12,800 nucleotides of DNA from CAYGJN01 sp964350135 (GTDB lineage: Bacteria; Bdellovibrionota; Bacteriovoracia; Bacteriovoracales; Bacteriovoracaceae). Position numbers and translations under genes: made by a program. The notes under the pieces were generated by a model. The model did no database searches and was not told the DNA's origin. It saw only the letters and a program-made list of their open reading frames with translations. Below, piece by piece: positions 1 to 7,198 of the stretch; position 1 is the stretch's first letter, and each line of letters begins with the position of its first letter. The stretch is taken from positions 1 through 12,800 of the forward strand of contig CAYGJN010000083.1 of assembly GCA_964350135.1 (NCBI GenBank), read 5' to 3'.

Positions 1-288
1 AATCGATACAGCTTTGAGCTTTATAGAAAACCAATTTCTCCAACCTTATTAGCAAAAAAAAGAGGCATAAAACTTTGGAGTGATCTTAAAGAAAACGGAC
101 TTTTTGTTAAAAGAACTATATTTTTGCTTGATTATGTGGGCAGAGTTGAAACAAGTTATCTGACCTCGCTTAGAAGGCTTTTAGTTGCAGAAAATAAAAT
201 ACCTAAGAAGGTCAAAAAATTAGATAGTCGATTCTTTGAAAAGGCTTTTGATAAGTATGCTCTTTCTCTTGATAAGAGTATTTACTAA
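1..288 (+). CDS. 3' end of an unrecognised gene (partial)
   Basis: An open frame enters from the left edge and ends at TAA 286-288, giving the last 95 residues of a protein whose start lies outside the window. The visible part is lysine/arginine-rich and soluble-looking, with no cysteine, no membrane segment and no motif I recognise. It ends in DKYALSLDKSIY. Codon use is AT-rich like its neighbours. The stop lies 15 nt before the maf start, so the two genes are probably co-transcribed. I do not recognise the family. The call as coding rests on an unbroken frame of 95 codons, tight spacing to the next gene and ordinary composition. Confidence 0.6.
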   Translation, partial: NRYSFELYRKPISPTLLAKKRGIKLWSDLKENGLFVKRTIFLLDYVGRVETSYLTSLRRLLVAENKIPKKVKKLDSRFFEKAFDKYALSLDKSIY

Positions 289-303
289 AGCTAGTCTGAA
301 GTA

Positions 304-915
304 ATGAATAAAGTAAATCTCATTTTAGGTTCTCAAAGTCCAAGACGAAAACAGCTTCTCGGGTGGCTTGGTGTTGCATTTGAAATTATCACAGCTGATT
401 TAGAAGAGATTAGTGCTCAAAAAGATCCTGTTCTTTTTGCTAAAGATATTGCTTCTCAAAAGGCCCTAGCAGTCAGAGAAAAACTTGGAAACCAAAAAAA
501 CTCTTTGATACTAACAAGTGATACTATTGTTGTTTATAAGAATAGCATCATTGGTAAACCTAAAAACCGGGAAGATGCTAAATCTATCTTATTAAATATG
601 CGCGATGACACCCATGAAGTTATAACGGCAGTTCACTTTAATTATTTCGATGGAAAAATAAGAGAGAGGTGTTTTCATGGTAAATCCTGTGTCACATTTG
701 ATAATTTTTCCCTTAGCTCATTAGATATATACCTCAATTCAAAAGATTATATGGATAAAGCAGGTGCATATGGATTACAAGGCCCAGCAATGGCATTGGT
801 CAAAAAAGTTGAAGGTTCATATTCAAATATAATAGGTTTGCCTTTGAATCAATTAGAGGCAGAGCTTATTAGCTTTTTAGAATTATCCAAAGAGAATTGG
901 AGAGATTCATTTTGA
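304..915 (+). CDS. maf: Maf family nucleoside triphosphate pyrophosphatase (dTTP/UTP type)
   Basis: Cytoplasmic Maf/HAM1-fold pyrophosphatase of 203 residues, the usual length for Maf. Family members hydrolyse NTPs to NMP and PPi and are thought to clean the nucleotide pool or affect septation. The N-terminal signature LGSQSPRRKQLL (residues 8-19) is the phosphate-binding loop. SQKA (51-54), SDT with the probable catalytic Asp73, GKP (84-86) and THEVITAV (103-110) follow. MDKAGAYGLQG (150-160) and EGSYSNIIGLPL (170-181) match the YhdE-like dTTP/UTP subgroup better than the 7-methyl-GTP (YceF) subgroup. The subgroup is inferred from motifs only. ATG 304 has only a weak ribosome site (GAAG) but fits the family N-terminus exactly. 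Gene spacing is 15 nt upstream and 38 nt downstream. Confidence 0.95.
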   Translation: MNKVNLILGSQSPRRKQLLGWLGVAFEIITADLEEISAQKDPVLFAKDIASQKALAVREKLGNQKNSLILTSDTIVVYKNSIIGKPKNREDAKSILLNMRDDTHEVITAVHFNYFDGKIRERCFHGKSCVTFDNFSLSSLDIYLNSKDYMDKAGAYGLQGPAMALVKKVEGSYSNIIGLPLNQLEAELISFLELSKENWRDSF

Positions 916-953
916 AGGATTGAACTCTAAAGAAAGCTTGAGTATATATAAGT

Positions 954-1406
954 ATGAAATATTTTTTAATAAGCATTTTTACAATGATCTCTCTGGTAGC
1001 TCAGGAAGAGACTCCGAATGAGCAAGATCTTGCCATAAAAACAAAGATTTCTGAATTTAGTAAAACTTCTTTAGAGAAGTTTCCTAAAGAGCTTGAGTCA
1101 TTAAGCTCCGAGGTTGATCGATATATCGGCTATAAAAAGAAGATTTGCGCAGGAGAGTTTTCTACATTAATACTTGATCAAAAATCCGATCAAGAAGTTA
1201 CAAAAAAGCTGGCTCCGCAGGAAAAAGAGATTTGTTTTCGCAATCTAGTGACTATTCAAAAAGAATACTTAGGCGTTGTTTTTAAAAAACGTAAACAATT
1301 CTTGGAAGCCTCACATAAAAAAAGAATTGCAGAACTAGAGCTTATTCATGAGCAAGCTCTTAATAATTTAAATCGTCCTGTAAAAAAAAGAAACAAACAA
1401 CGCTAA
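954..1406 (+). CDS. Small exported lysine-rich protein, unknown function
   Basis: 150 residues. Residues 1-16 (MKYFLISIFTMISLVA) form a short Sec-type signal peptide with a plausible cut before QEE, so the product is probably periplasmic. The mature part is strongly charged (many Lys and Glu) and predicted helical, with a long helix-like stretch from about 100 to 138 and a very basic tail (RPVKKRNKQR). It has two cysteines, C65 and C94, which could form a disulphide after export. I do not recognise a family. It follows maf by 38 nt in the same direction and could share its transcript. Its stop is one base from the stop of the convergent gene on the other strand, and no intrinsic terminator is visible between them. 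Confidence 0.7.
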   Translation: MKYFLISIFTMISLVAQEETPNEQDLAIKTKISEFSKTSLEKFPKELESLSSEVDRYIGYKKKICAGEFSTLILDQKSDQEVTKKLAPQEKEICFRNLVTIQKEYLGVVFKKRKQFLEASHKKRIAELELIHEQALNNLNRPVKKRNKQR

Positions 1407-1407
1407 C

Positions 1408-1608
1408 TTATTTATTTGAGATTGCTGGTCTTAAGCTCTGAGCCTTCAAGCCTCTTAGTTTACCTAAAGACCTAAGTGGTCTTAAGCTTGTTGGTTTCTG
1501 GAAATACTTTCCAATCCTAATTTTAGGTGTTCCAACAACCATAGGTTGAGTTGTAGATTCTTTTGCTTCAAGAATTTGCGTTTGTTCAGATTTGATTATG
1601 TCTTTCAT
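1408..1608 (-). CDS. Small very basic protein with acidic N-terminus, unknown
   Basis: 66 residues, read right to left. The start is convincing because AGGAG (+ strand 1614-1618) sits 5 nt upstream of the ATG. The protein is two-part: residues 1-17 carry all four acidic residues (D3, E8, E14, E17), while residues 18-66 have none and hold 11 Lys/Arg. The tail is leucine/arginine-rich and contains SLRP twice (41-44 and 58-61). Both copies come from an exact 12-bp DNA repeat 51 bp apart. There is no signal peptide, membrane segment or cysteine. It could be a nucleic-acid-binding or ribosome-associated peptide, or a precursor peptide, but nothing here proves either. It is convergent with the gene ending at 1406 and divergent from the TRAP operon. 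Confidence 0.55.
   Translation of the reverse strand: MKDIIKSEQTQILEAKESTTQPMVVGTPKIRIGKYFQKPTSLRPLRSLGKLRGLKAQSLRPAISNK
1426..1488 (-). repeat. 12-bp direct repeat inside the small basic gene
   Basis: TGGTCTTAAGCT on the + strand occurs at 1426-1437 and 1477-1488, 51 bp (17 codons) apart and in the same reading phase. On the coding (-) strand each copy encodes SLRP. The phase-preserving spacing points to an internal duplication of a short Leu/Arg-rich unit in the protein rather than a regulatory repeat. Confidence 0.5.
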
Positions 1609-1858
1609 ATTTGCTCCTAAGTTAAATTTGTGACATTTGGGTGACTCGCCACACTTAGAGCAAACTTTATTGCTTAAGAAGGGGAGTCTAGATTTTCTTT
1701 TCTTTTTTAATAAGCGCTCCTAGGGTTGCATATTAAGTGAATATAAGCTTTTTCATCGACAATATCGGCGAAATGCTTAAAATCTATAAGAACAGGATAA
1801 CATAAGTGTTGACTTCTGCACAGCGTCTAGCTGGGTAAGGGTCTCTTTGAGAGGAATT
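1609..1858. other. Divergent intergenic region upstream of the TRAP operon
   Basis: About 250 bases between the 66-residue gene (-) and the tatT-like gene (+). It contains the AGGAG ribosome site of the - strand gene, a GTGAC direct repeat with 11-bp period (1630-1634 and 1641-1645), a T-rich stretch around 1693-1708 and a sigma70-like promoter for the TRAP operon at 1756-1783. I found no credible ORF, tRNA or terminator. No convincing promoter for the - strand gene was found; the best match, TTATTA/TAGACT with 17 nt (1713 to 1685), is weak. Confidence 0.5.
1756..1783 (+). promoter_or_regulatory. Candidate sigma70-type promoter for the TRAP operon
   Basis: TCGACA at 1756-1761 (5 of 6 match to TTGACA) is followed after 16 nt by TAAAAT at 1778-1783 (5 of 6 match to TATAAT). 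Transcription would begin near 1790 and leave an untranslated leader of roughly 70 nt before the tatT-like start. This is a consensus match by eye only. Confidence 0.4.
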
Positions 1859-2836
1859 TTGAATAGTACGAAAAGACTTAACGTAATTTCAATTAGTTAT
1901 ATGCTAATTATAGGGCTATTTTTTACAGGCTGTGGGACCGTGGAAAAGGTCGCCTTAAGCACTACTGCAGAAATAGTTGCCGATGCGTCCTATGAAATGG
2001 AAACGGAATCTAGTTGGAACCATTTTTCGACGGCCACTGTACCTAATCTTAAATTTGTAGACGGTCTTTTGTATCTAGATGATACGAATCCAAAACTTCT
2101 TTTCACAATCTTAAAAGGTAATACAGGTTATGGTTTTGGTGTAGGAGAGAGTTTTATTCTCCGTGCAAAGCTTGCAGGAGGGGACCCATCTGATCATATT
2201 TTTAGAACGCTTGTTTTTTATTCTCGTGCCATTAGAGCAGGGCTTAAAATATTAGAGCTTCAAGGAATTAAGTTTGAAAATCTTAACCAAGCATCAAGAG
2301 ATGGAAATCTATCCGAGCTCTTAGATGAAAAGATGAGCTCGGATACTGATCTTGAAGTGATTTTTTATCTAGCTCAGGCCTTGGGAGCTTCTATTAATCT
2401 ACAAAAAACTTCTCCTCTTATGATTTCTCAGCTTCCTCTGGCAAAATCTTTATTTGACTGGGTCTGTAGTAAAAAGCCCGACATCAATTACGGGGGATGT
2501 GATCTTTTTTATGGAAGCTATGAGGCAGGAAGGCCGGCAATGTTGGGTGGAAATATCTCTAAAGGCAAAATGCATTTTCAAACAGCAATTGCTAAGTATC
2601 CAGAAAATTTTCTGGCAAGGGTTCTTTATATTACCCAGTACTTAATGGTTGTTTTAGATGAAGAAGGCTACAAAGAACAAAAAGAATTTCTTATCAAAGC
2701 TTTTAAGACCATGGACAAAAAACAAATTTGGTCACCAGAAAATCCAACTTTACCAAAGTCACGAGTAGATCTTTTTAATGGAATTGCGCAGAGATATTTT
2801 CAAATTATTCTAAGATACGAAAAAGATATTTTTTAA
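1859..2836 (+). CDS. tatT: TRAP transporter TatT-like lipoprotein
   Basis: 325-residue lipoprotein resembling the TatT component (Treponema pallidum Tp0956 type), a helical TPR-like protein that pairs with the TRAP binding protein. The start is chosen at TTG 1859 because GAGAGGA (1849-1855) lies 3 nt upstream. TTG 1847 would place the ribosome site inside the gene. Residues 1-25 are a lipoprotein signal: basic N-terminus, hydrophobic core and lipobox FTGC with C25 as the lipidated Cys. The family hallmark lies near the middle, YGSYEAGRPAMLGG (218-231), followed by HFQTAIAKYPENFLARVLYITQ (239-260), a TPR-like helix pair. Family structures show a trimeric cup with pores thought to pass hydrophobic ligand to the P subunit. 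Nine nt separate it from the P-subunit gene, which confirms the pairing. Sub-cellular side of the membrane is inferred. Confidence 0.85.
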   Translation: MNSTKRLNVISISYMLIIGLFFTGCGTVEKVALSTTAEIVADASYEMETESSWNHFSTATVPNLKFVDGLLYLDDTNPKLLFTILKGNTGYGFGVGESFILRAKLAGGDPSDHIFRTLVFYSRAIRAGLKILELQGIKFENLNQASRDGNLSELLDEKMSSDTDLEVIFYLAQALGASINLQKTSPLMISQLPLAKSLFDWVCSKKPDINYGGCDLFYGSYEAGRPAMLGGNISKGKMHFQTAIAKYPENFLARVLYITQYLMVVLDEEGYKEQKEFLIKAFKTMDKKQIWSPENPTLPKSRVDLFNGIAQRYFQIILRYEKDIF

Positions 2837-2845
2837 GGGATATAT

Positions 2846-3814
2846 ATGTATAAATTCTTACTTTCTCTAGTATTTATTATTAGTGCATCTGCAAAGACTT
2901 ATAAGATTTCAACACTGGCCCCAGAAGGAACCACCTGGGCAAAAAACTTACAGTTAGTTGCTCAAGATGTTAAAAAAGCCACCAACGGGGAAGTTAAATT
3001 TAAATTCTTTTTTGGAGGGACTCAAGGAGATGAGCCTGATGTTTTAAGAAAAATTAGAATTGGTCAGTTGCATGGAGCTATTTTTACTGGTCGAGCTTTG
3101 GGGGATATTTACTCTGATATAAGAATGCTTGAGGTTCCATTTAATTTCAAAAAAGGAAGAAGTCAGTTTCAAAAAGCATTAAAAGGTCTGGATCAATACT
3201 TAACAACAGGTATGAAGAGCAACGGTTTTAAGAATCTTGGTTTTTTTGAAATTGGAAATATTTATTTGGTTTCATTAGTTAAGGTAACAAGTTTAAACGA
3301 CCTAAAAGGTGTAAAGATCTGGGCATGGGATGGAGATAAAGTTGCTGAGTCCCTGGTTAAACAACTTAACCTTGTTGCAGTTCCTCTAGCGCTTCCTGAT
3401 GTTTTATCTTCACTTCAAAGTGGAGTTCTACAAGCAGCTTATAATTCACCAATGGGTATTATTGCTTTGCAATGGAGTACTAAAATTCAGTATTTACTAG
3501 ATTTTCCCATTGCTTATGCTGTTGGTTCGTTTGTTTTATCAAATAAAGCTTGGGACTCAATTCCACAAAAGTATCATAAGGAGATTAGTTCCATTACCTC
3601 AAAATATTTAAAGATTAATAGTGATGAAACTATTGCTGAAAACAAAGAATCATTGGAAGCATTAAAAACTCTTGGTGTGAAGTTTATTCACTTTCCTGAA
3701 AGTGAGCTTTCGGTAAGTGGTCCTATAAATCAAAAACTTATTATTGATTTAAAAGCTAATAAAGTAATTAGTGATAAAGTTATAGGACTTTTCAAAAAGG
3801 CTTTGGCTAAGTGA
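2846..3814 (+). CDS. dctP: TRAP transporter periplasmic solute-binding protein (DctP/TatP type)
   Basis: 322 residues. Residues 1-16 are a Sec signal peptide ending ASA. The mature protein has the DctP fold signatures: KISTLAPEGTTWAKN (20-34), GGTQGDEPDVLRKIRIGQLHGAIF (57-80), EVPF (96-99), LNDLKGVKIW (150-159) and ALPDVLSSLQSGVLQAAYNSP (182-202). It captures a solute in the periplasm and hands it to the DctQM channel. In most family members the position after KI in the DLKGxKIR motif is an arginine that salt-bridges the substrate carboxylate; here it is W159. Together with the TatT partner this argues against a simple C4-dicarboxylate or sialic-acid ligand and for an uncharged or hydrophobic one (inference). 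A start at ATG 2846 follows AAGGGA at 2835-2840. Its stop overlaps the next start (GTGA). Confidence 0.93.
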   Translation: MYKFLLSLVFIISASAKTYKISTLAPEGTTWAKNLQLVAQDVKKATNGEVKFKFFFGGTQGDEPDVLRKIRIGQLHGAIFTGRALGDIYSDIRMLEVPFNFKKGRSQFQKALKGLDQYLTTGMKSNGFKNLGFFEIGNIYLVSLVKVTSLNDLKGVKIWAWDGDKVAESLVKQLNLVAVPLALPDVLSSLQSGVLQAAYNSPMGIIALQWSTKIQYLLDFPIAYAVGSFVLSNKAWDSIPQKYHKEISSITSKYLKINSDETIAENKESLEALKTLGVKFIHFPESELSVSGPINQKLIIDLKANKVISDKVIGLFKKALAK

Positions 3815-4311
3815 GTTTATTTCAAAAGTTCGATGATATCTTAGAAAAAGGATCTTACTTCTTTTTAATTGTCTGTGTTGTTGGGCTTCTCTTCTTTAGC
3901 TTTCTAAGTATATTTTTAAGATGGTTTAATGAATCTCTTTATAGGATTGATCCACTTGTGAGACATCTGGTTTTTATCTCAGCTTTTCTTGGAGGTTCTT
4001 TGGCCACGAGAAAGAAAACTCATATAGGAATTGATATTATTTCAAAATATCTTGAGCAAAATAAAAAGACCCATTTAAAAGATCTTTTTAGTATGGTGAT
4101 CTCTCTTATTTCTATTGGGACACTTTTTTGGTTAATATTGACCGCCAGTGATTTAATTAAAACAGAAATTGAGTTTGGTAAATCTGTTTTTTTAGGCATT
4201 CATTCTTCGGTTCTTCTTATGATTATGCCAATTGGATTCGGCCTTATTCTTTTACGATTTATATTTCAATTTATCCAAAGCGCTAAAGGAGTTCTCAATA
4301 GAAGCTCTTAG
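3811..4311 (+). CDS. dctQ: TRAP transporter small membrane subunit (DctQ/TatQ)
   Basis: 166 residues, normal for DctQ. Start GTG 3811 overlaps the TGA of the binding-protein gene (GTGA, 4 nt), which indicates translational coupling. Four membrane segments are visible at about 15-38, 50-66, 92-112 and 128-155, the Q-subunit topology. The family signature is present: FLRWFNESLYRIDPL (35-49), then FLGGSLATRKKTHIGID (59-75), matching the usual R...W.E......FLGA...R...HI..D pattern. The Q subunit packs against the large M subunit and is needed for transport with the periplasmic binding protein. The gene runs 14 nt past the likely start of the M subunit, so the last codons also carry that gene's ribosome site. 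Confidence 0.92.
   Translation: MSLFQKFDDILEKGSYFFLIVCVVGLLFFSFLSIFLRWFNESLYRIDPLVRHLVFISAFLGGSLATRKKTHIGIDIISKYLEQNKKTHLKDLFSMVISLISIGTLFWLILTASDLIKTEIEFGKSVFLGIHSSVLLMIMPIGFGLILLRFIFQFIQSAKGVLNRSS
4285..4300 (+). promoter_or_regulatory. Shine-Dalgarno AAAGGAG placed before an ATA start codon
   Basis: AAAGGAG at 4285-4291 is the best ribosome site in this operon. Six bases later comes ATA (4298-4300) in the DctM frame; there is no ATG, GTG or TTG at the correct distance. Starting at ATA gives MEALSYLAIFFFVIIGTPIF, which is how DctM proteins normally begin. The signal therefore decides the start of the next gene. Confidence 0.6.
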
Positions 4312-5557
4312 TTATTTGGCCATATTCTTTTTTGTTATTATTGGAACACCAATATTTATAATAATGGGCCTTTTAGGGCTTGTAGCTTTTTATTTTGCAG
4401 ATACCCCAACAGCAGCGGTTATTATTGAAATCTATAGAGTTGCTGCAGCTCCTACTCTTGTGACCATTCCTCTTTTTACTCTTGCGGGCTATGTTATGGC
4501 AGAGTCGGGTTCTCCTAAAAGGCTTTTGAATTTTGCGGATGCTAGCTTAGGTTGGTTGCCAGGCGGAGTTGCTATAGTCTCACTTGTCATTTGTGCTTTT
4601 TTCACGGCCTTTACTGGAGCAAGTGGTGTTACAATTATTGCTCTAGGTGGATTATTATTTCCTATTTTAACTAAAGAAAATTACAGTGAAAAATTCTCTT
4701 TAGGTCTTATTACCACATCTGGCTCTCTCGGTTTATTATTTCCTCCGAGCTTACCTATTATTCTTTATGGGCTTGTGGCCAAGGTTGATATTGATAAATT
4801 ATTTAAAGCAGGATTAGTTCCTGGCGTTTTATTAATTGCAATTTTAGCAGCATGGTCTATTTATAACGGTAGCTCTCAAGGAGCACGCAAAAAATTTAAA
4901 TTCTCTGAATTTCAAAAAGCTTTTAAAGGTGCCTTTTTTGAAATTCTTCTTCCTATAGGTGTTCTGGTTGGCATTTATGGTGGATATACAACGGCAAGTG
5001 AAGCTGCAACCCTAACAGCTGTGTATGTTATTGTGATGGAGTGTTTTATCTACAAAGAGTTAAGTCTATTTAAAGATCTTCCTAAAATTATAGGAGAGAG
5101 CATGTCCTTAGTTGGGGCTATTCTTTTAATTCTTTGCTGTGCTCTTGGAATGACAAGTTATCTGGTAGACGAAGAAGTCCCGATGCTTATTCTAGATAAA
5201 ATGAGGCTATTTATTGATAATAAGTATGTTTTCTTAGCATGCTTAAATATATTTCTTCTTATAGTTGGCTGCTTAATGGACATATTTAGTGCAATAATAG
5301 TTGTTGTTCCATTAATTATTCCAATTGCCCAAGAGTTTGGTGTTGATCCTATTCATCTGGGAATTATTTTTCTCGCAAACTTAGAAATAGGCTATATTAC
5401 GCCTCCTGTTGGAATAAACCTTTTTATCAGTAGTTTTAGATTTAAAAAGCCTATTACAGAGCTTTATTCAGCATCATTTCCCTATTTAGTACTACTTCTT
5501 TTTGCATTGATGCTTATTACCTACATTCCAAGTTTGAGTCTCTTTTGGTTTAATTAA
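4298..5557 (+). CDS. dctM: TRAP transporter large permease subunit (DctM/TatM), probable ATA start
   Basis: 419 residues from ATA 4298 (441 if TTG 4232 is used). It is the channel-forming, sodium-coupled subunit of the TRAP system, with about 11-12 membrane segments. Signatures: GTPIFIIMGL (16-25), TIPLFTLAGYVMAESG (56-71), GASGVTIIALGGLLFP (107-122), SGSLGLLFPPSLPIILYG (141-158), LFKAGLVPG (168-176), ASEAATLTAVY (233-243), CLMDIFSAIIVVVP (325-338) and LEIGYITPPVGINLF (362-376). The 22 residues gained by using TTG 4232 have no family counterpart, would overlap dctQ by 80 nt and lack a ribosome site. ATA 4298 has AAAGGAG 6 nt upstream and gives the expected N-terminus. Other options are TTG 4316, which loses five residues, or a base error in what was ATG. 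Confidence 0.93.
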   Translation: MEALSYLAIFFFVIIGTPIFIIMGLLGLVAFYFADTPTAAVIIEIYRVAAAPTLVTIPLFTLAGYVMAESGSPKRLLNFADASLGWLPGGVAIVSLVICAFFTAFTGASGVTIIALGGLLFPILTKENYSEKFSLGLITTSGSLGLLFPPSLPIILYGLVAKVDIDKLFKAGLVPGVLLIAILAAWSIYNGSSQGARKKFKFSEFQKAFKGAFFEILLPIGVLVGIYGGYTTASEAATLTAVYVIVMECFIYKELSLFKDLPKIIGESMSLVGAILLILCCALGMTSYLVDEEVPMLILDKMRLFIDNKYVFLACLNIFLLIVGCLMDIFSAIIVVVPLIIPIAQEFGVDPIHLGIIFLANLEIGYITPPVGINLFISSFRFKKPITELYSASFPYLVLLLFALMLITYIPSLSLFWFN

Positions 5558-5560
5558 GTA

Positions 5561-7132
5561 ATGAGACTAGTTTTCATTTTATTTCTTTCAATAATCTTTT
5601 TAGAGAGAGCTTACACAAGTTCGAAAATTTTATGGGAAAAAGCTGCGCTTGGTGAGTCGTTTAGACAACAGTATAATGGACCTCTTTTTCCTGAAGATCA
5701 TACCAATCTTAGAATCTTGAGACATTTTAGCAAAGACGATCGCTATGCTGATGATTATTTTTTTCATAATCAAGGAAACCTAGTTGAGATGAGAGATTTC
5801 TTGTCACAAGATCTAACTTCATCTACTAAATGTAGTGATTCCTCTTTGTCTGAGAAAATAGTGTTTATTCAATATTTATTTCGGCTTGTTTCAATTAATT
5901 ATCTTTTTGAAACTCTGAATATTTTAAACTCTAAAGCTTATGAATTGACAGGTGATAGAAGTATTTGTCAGAAGAATTGGCCAAGTTTTTTTAGTAATTG
6001 CAAAGCTAGATCTCAAGATATGAAGCTTTATCTATCCAGGCTACAAAGCTTCTTAAAGATTAACCCTATTGGACAAAACTATACTTTTAAAAATGATAAA
6101 GAACAAAAAGAGTTACTAGAAAACTTAAATCAAATGATAATGGATCCAAGAAAAAAGACGATAGCGTTAATTTCTTTACGTGATTATTGTCGGGGTAATA
6201 ATTGCTCAGGCATTGATAAATCTATTATCCAAAAATCTTTCTCTCAGACATGTAATGACTATACTCAACAGTTAGCATCGCTATGCTCTGAAACAGACAA
6301 CGTTTATGGAATTTCTGATACTGATATTATTACTGATGTACTTAAAAATTCAAGTTTACTTAAAGTGATAGACGAGCCTGGAGGGCAATGTCTTGAGCGC
6401 TTTGTAACAATGTTTAAAATCAAAGAAAATTACTCTAAAAGCTTCACCTCTTTTTTAGATGCTTCTTATAATACGCTGTCAACAGATCCCGATTTGAATT
6501 ACCCACAAGGTCGCATCTTTGTCCCAGGAGCGTTCAAAGAATTCGATAAATTGGGACTAAAGAATTTTCTTTTCTCACCAATTATTGAAAAAAGAAAAGT
6601 TATTGCGGATAAAAAAGTAGAGGTTGCCAAGCCTGATACTCCTATAAAAAAGATTGAGAGTAATACTACTAAAGCAGATAATAAAAAAACAATTGAAATT
6701 GTTCCTGCAAAAAAGAAAAAGGAGACTCCTAGCTCTTTTGAAATTGCCGTGAGTAAGGTTTATGAACAAGGAGAAAAAAATGCAATTATTGATATGAAAA
6801 AATATGCAAAGGAATTTAGATTTCCTCGGTCCTCAGTAGAGCTTATTAGAAATTCTTTAACAAGGTTTCAAAACCAAAACATTCTTAAGAATATGAAAAT
6901 TTTTGATAAATTAGGCTCTCAAAAACAACCAATGAGACTCTCATTTATAAAATTTCTTTATGACGAAAGAAATCACCAGGGGCTTTTTAACCTTGTTTTT
7001 ATTCTTGGTGAACAGTTCTATGTTTTAAATGATATAGAAAAGAAAAAAGAGCCTGTATTAGTGGAAATTAAAAATAATTTAACAACTAAAAATAAATGGC
7101 AGCTTAAGATAATCTCAGAAAACCTTTTTTAA
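5561..7132 (+). CDS. Exported cysteine-rich protein at the end of the TRAP operon, unknown function
   Basis: 523 residues, start ATG 5561 only 3 nt after the dctM stop, so it almost certainly belongs to the same transcript. Residues 1-18 (MRLVFILFLSIIFLERAY) look like a Sec signal peptide, so the product should be periplasmic or outer-membrane associated. Three parts are visible. Residues 20-340 are mostly helical and carry all eight cysteines (C91, C136, C147, C210, C215, C231, C242, C277), an even number fitting disulphides. Residues 343-392 are a Lys/Pro/Thr-rich linker, probably disordered. Residues 393-523 form a second, cysteine-free domain with alternating helix and strand character at the end. 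I recognise no family. It is not a standard TRAP component. Its place suggests a partner of the transporter or its substrate, but cotranscription alone does not prove that. Confidence 0.8.
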   Translation: MRLVFILFLSIIFLERAYTSSKILWEKAALGESFRQQYNGPLFPEDHTNLRILRHFSKDDRYADDYFFHNQGNLVEMRDFLSQDLTSSTKCSDSSLSEKIVFIQYLFRLVSINYLFETLNILNSKAYELTGDRSICQKNWPSFFSNCKARSQDMKLYLSRLQSFLKINPIGQNYTFKNDKEQKELLENLNQMIMDPRKKTIALISLRDYCRGNNCSGIDKSIIQKSFSQTCNDYTQQLASLCSETDNVYGISDTDIITDVLKNSSLLKVIDEPGGQCLERFVTMFKIKENYSKSFTSFLDASYNTLSTDPDLNYPQGRIFVPGAFKEFDKLGLKNFLFSPIIEKRKVIADKKVEVAKPDTPIKKIESNTTKADNKKTIEIVPAKKKKETPSSFEIAVSKVYEQGEKNAIIDMKKYAKEFRFPRSSVELIRNSLTRFQNQNILKNMKIFDKLGSQKQPMRLSFIKFLYDERNHQGLFNLVFILGEQFYVLNDIEKKKEPVLVEIKNNLTTKNKWQLKIISENLF

Positions 7133-7135
7133 GCA

Positions 7136-7158
7136 GAAAACCCCAGCTTGCTGGGGCC
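7136..7158 (-). terminator. Rho-independent terminator, oriented for the - strand
   Basis: CCCCAG CTTG CTGGGG (7141-7156) forms a 6-bp GC stem with a 4-nt loop. Read on the - strand the stem is followed directly by TTTTC, and two G-T pairs could extend it. Read on the + strand it is followed by CCACATG with no T run. It therefore suits the 37-codon gene at 7199-7312 rather than the TRAP operon, for which no good terminator is visible. Confidence 0.6.
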
Positions 7159-7198
7159 ACATGAGCAGGGAACTTCAACTTCAACTTGTTAACCAACT

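Noticed and set aside
1465..1485. AAGACC-TAAGT-GGTCTT hairpin as a terminator for the + strand genes
   Set aside because: No T run follows on either strand and it lies within the coding sequence of the 66-residue gene.
1809..1837. TTGACT at 1809-1814 as a -35 element for the TRAP operon
   Set aside because: At 16-18 nt downstream there is only GC-containing TGGGTA/GGGTAA, not a -10. The 1756-1783 pair fits better.
2454..2645. 63-codon + strand frame inside the tatT-like gene
   Set aside because: It is out of frame with the clearly coding TatT-like protein and has no ribosome site.
6575..6769. 64-codon - strand frame opposite the Lys-rich linker of the 523-residue protein
   Set aside because: Its Phe/Asn/Leu-rich product is the reverse image of AAA-rich codons; it has no other support.
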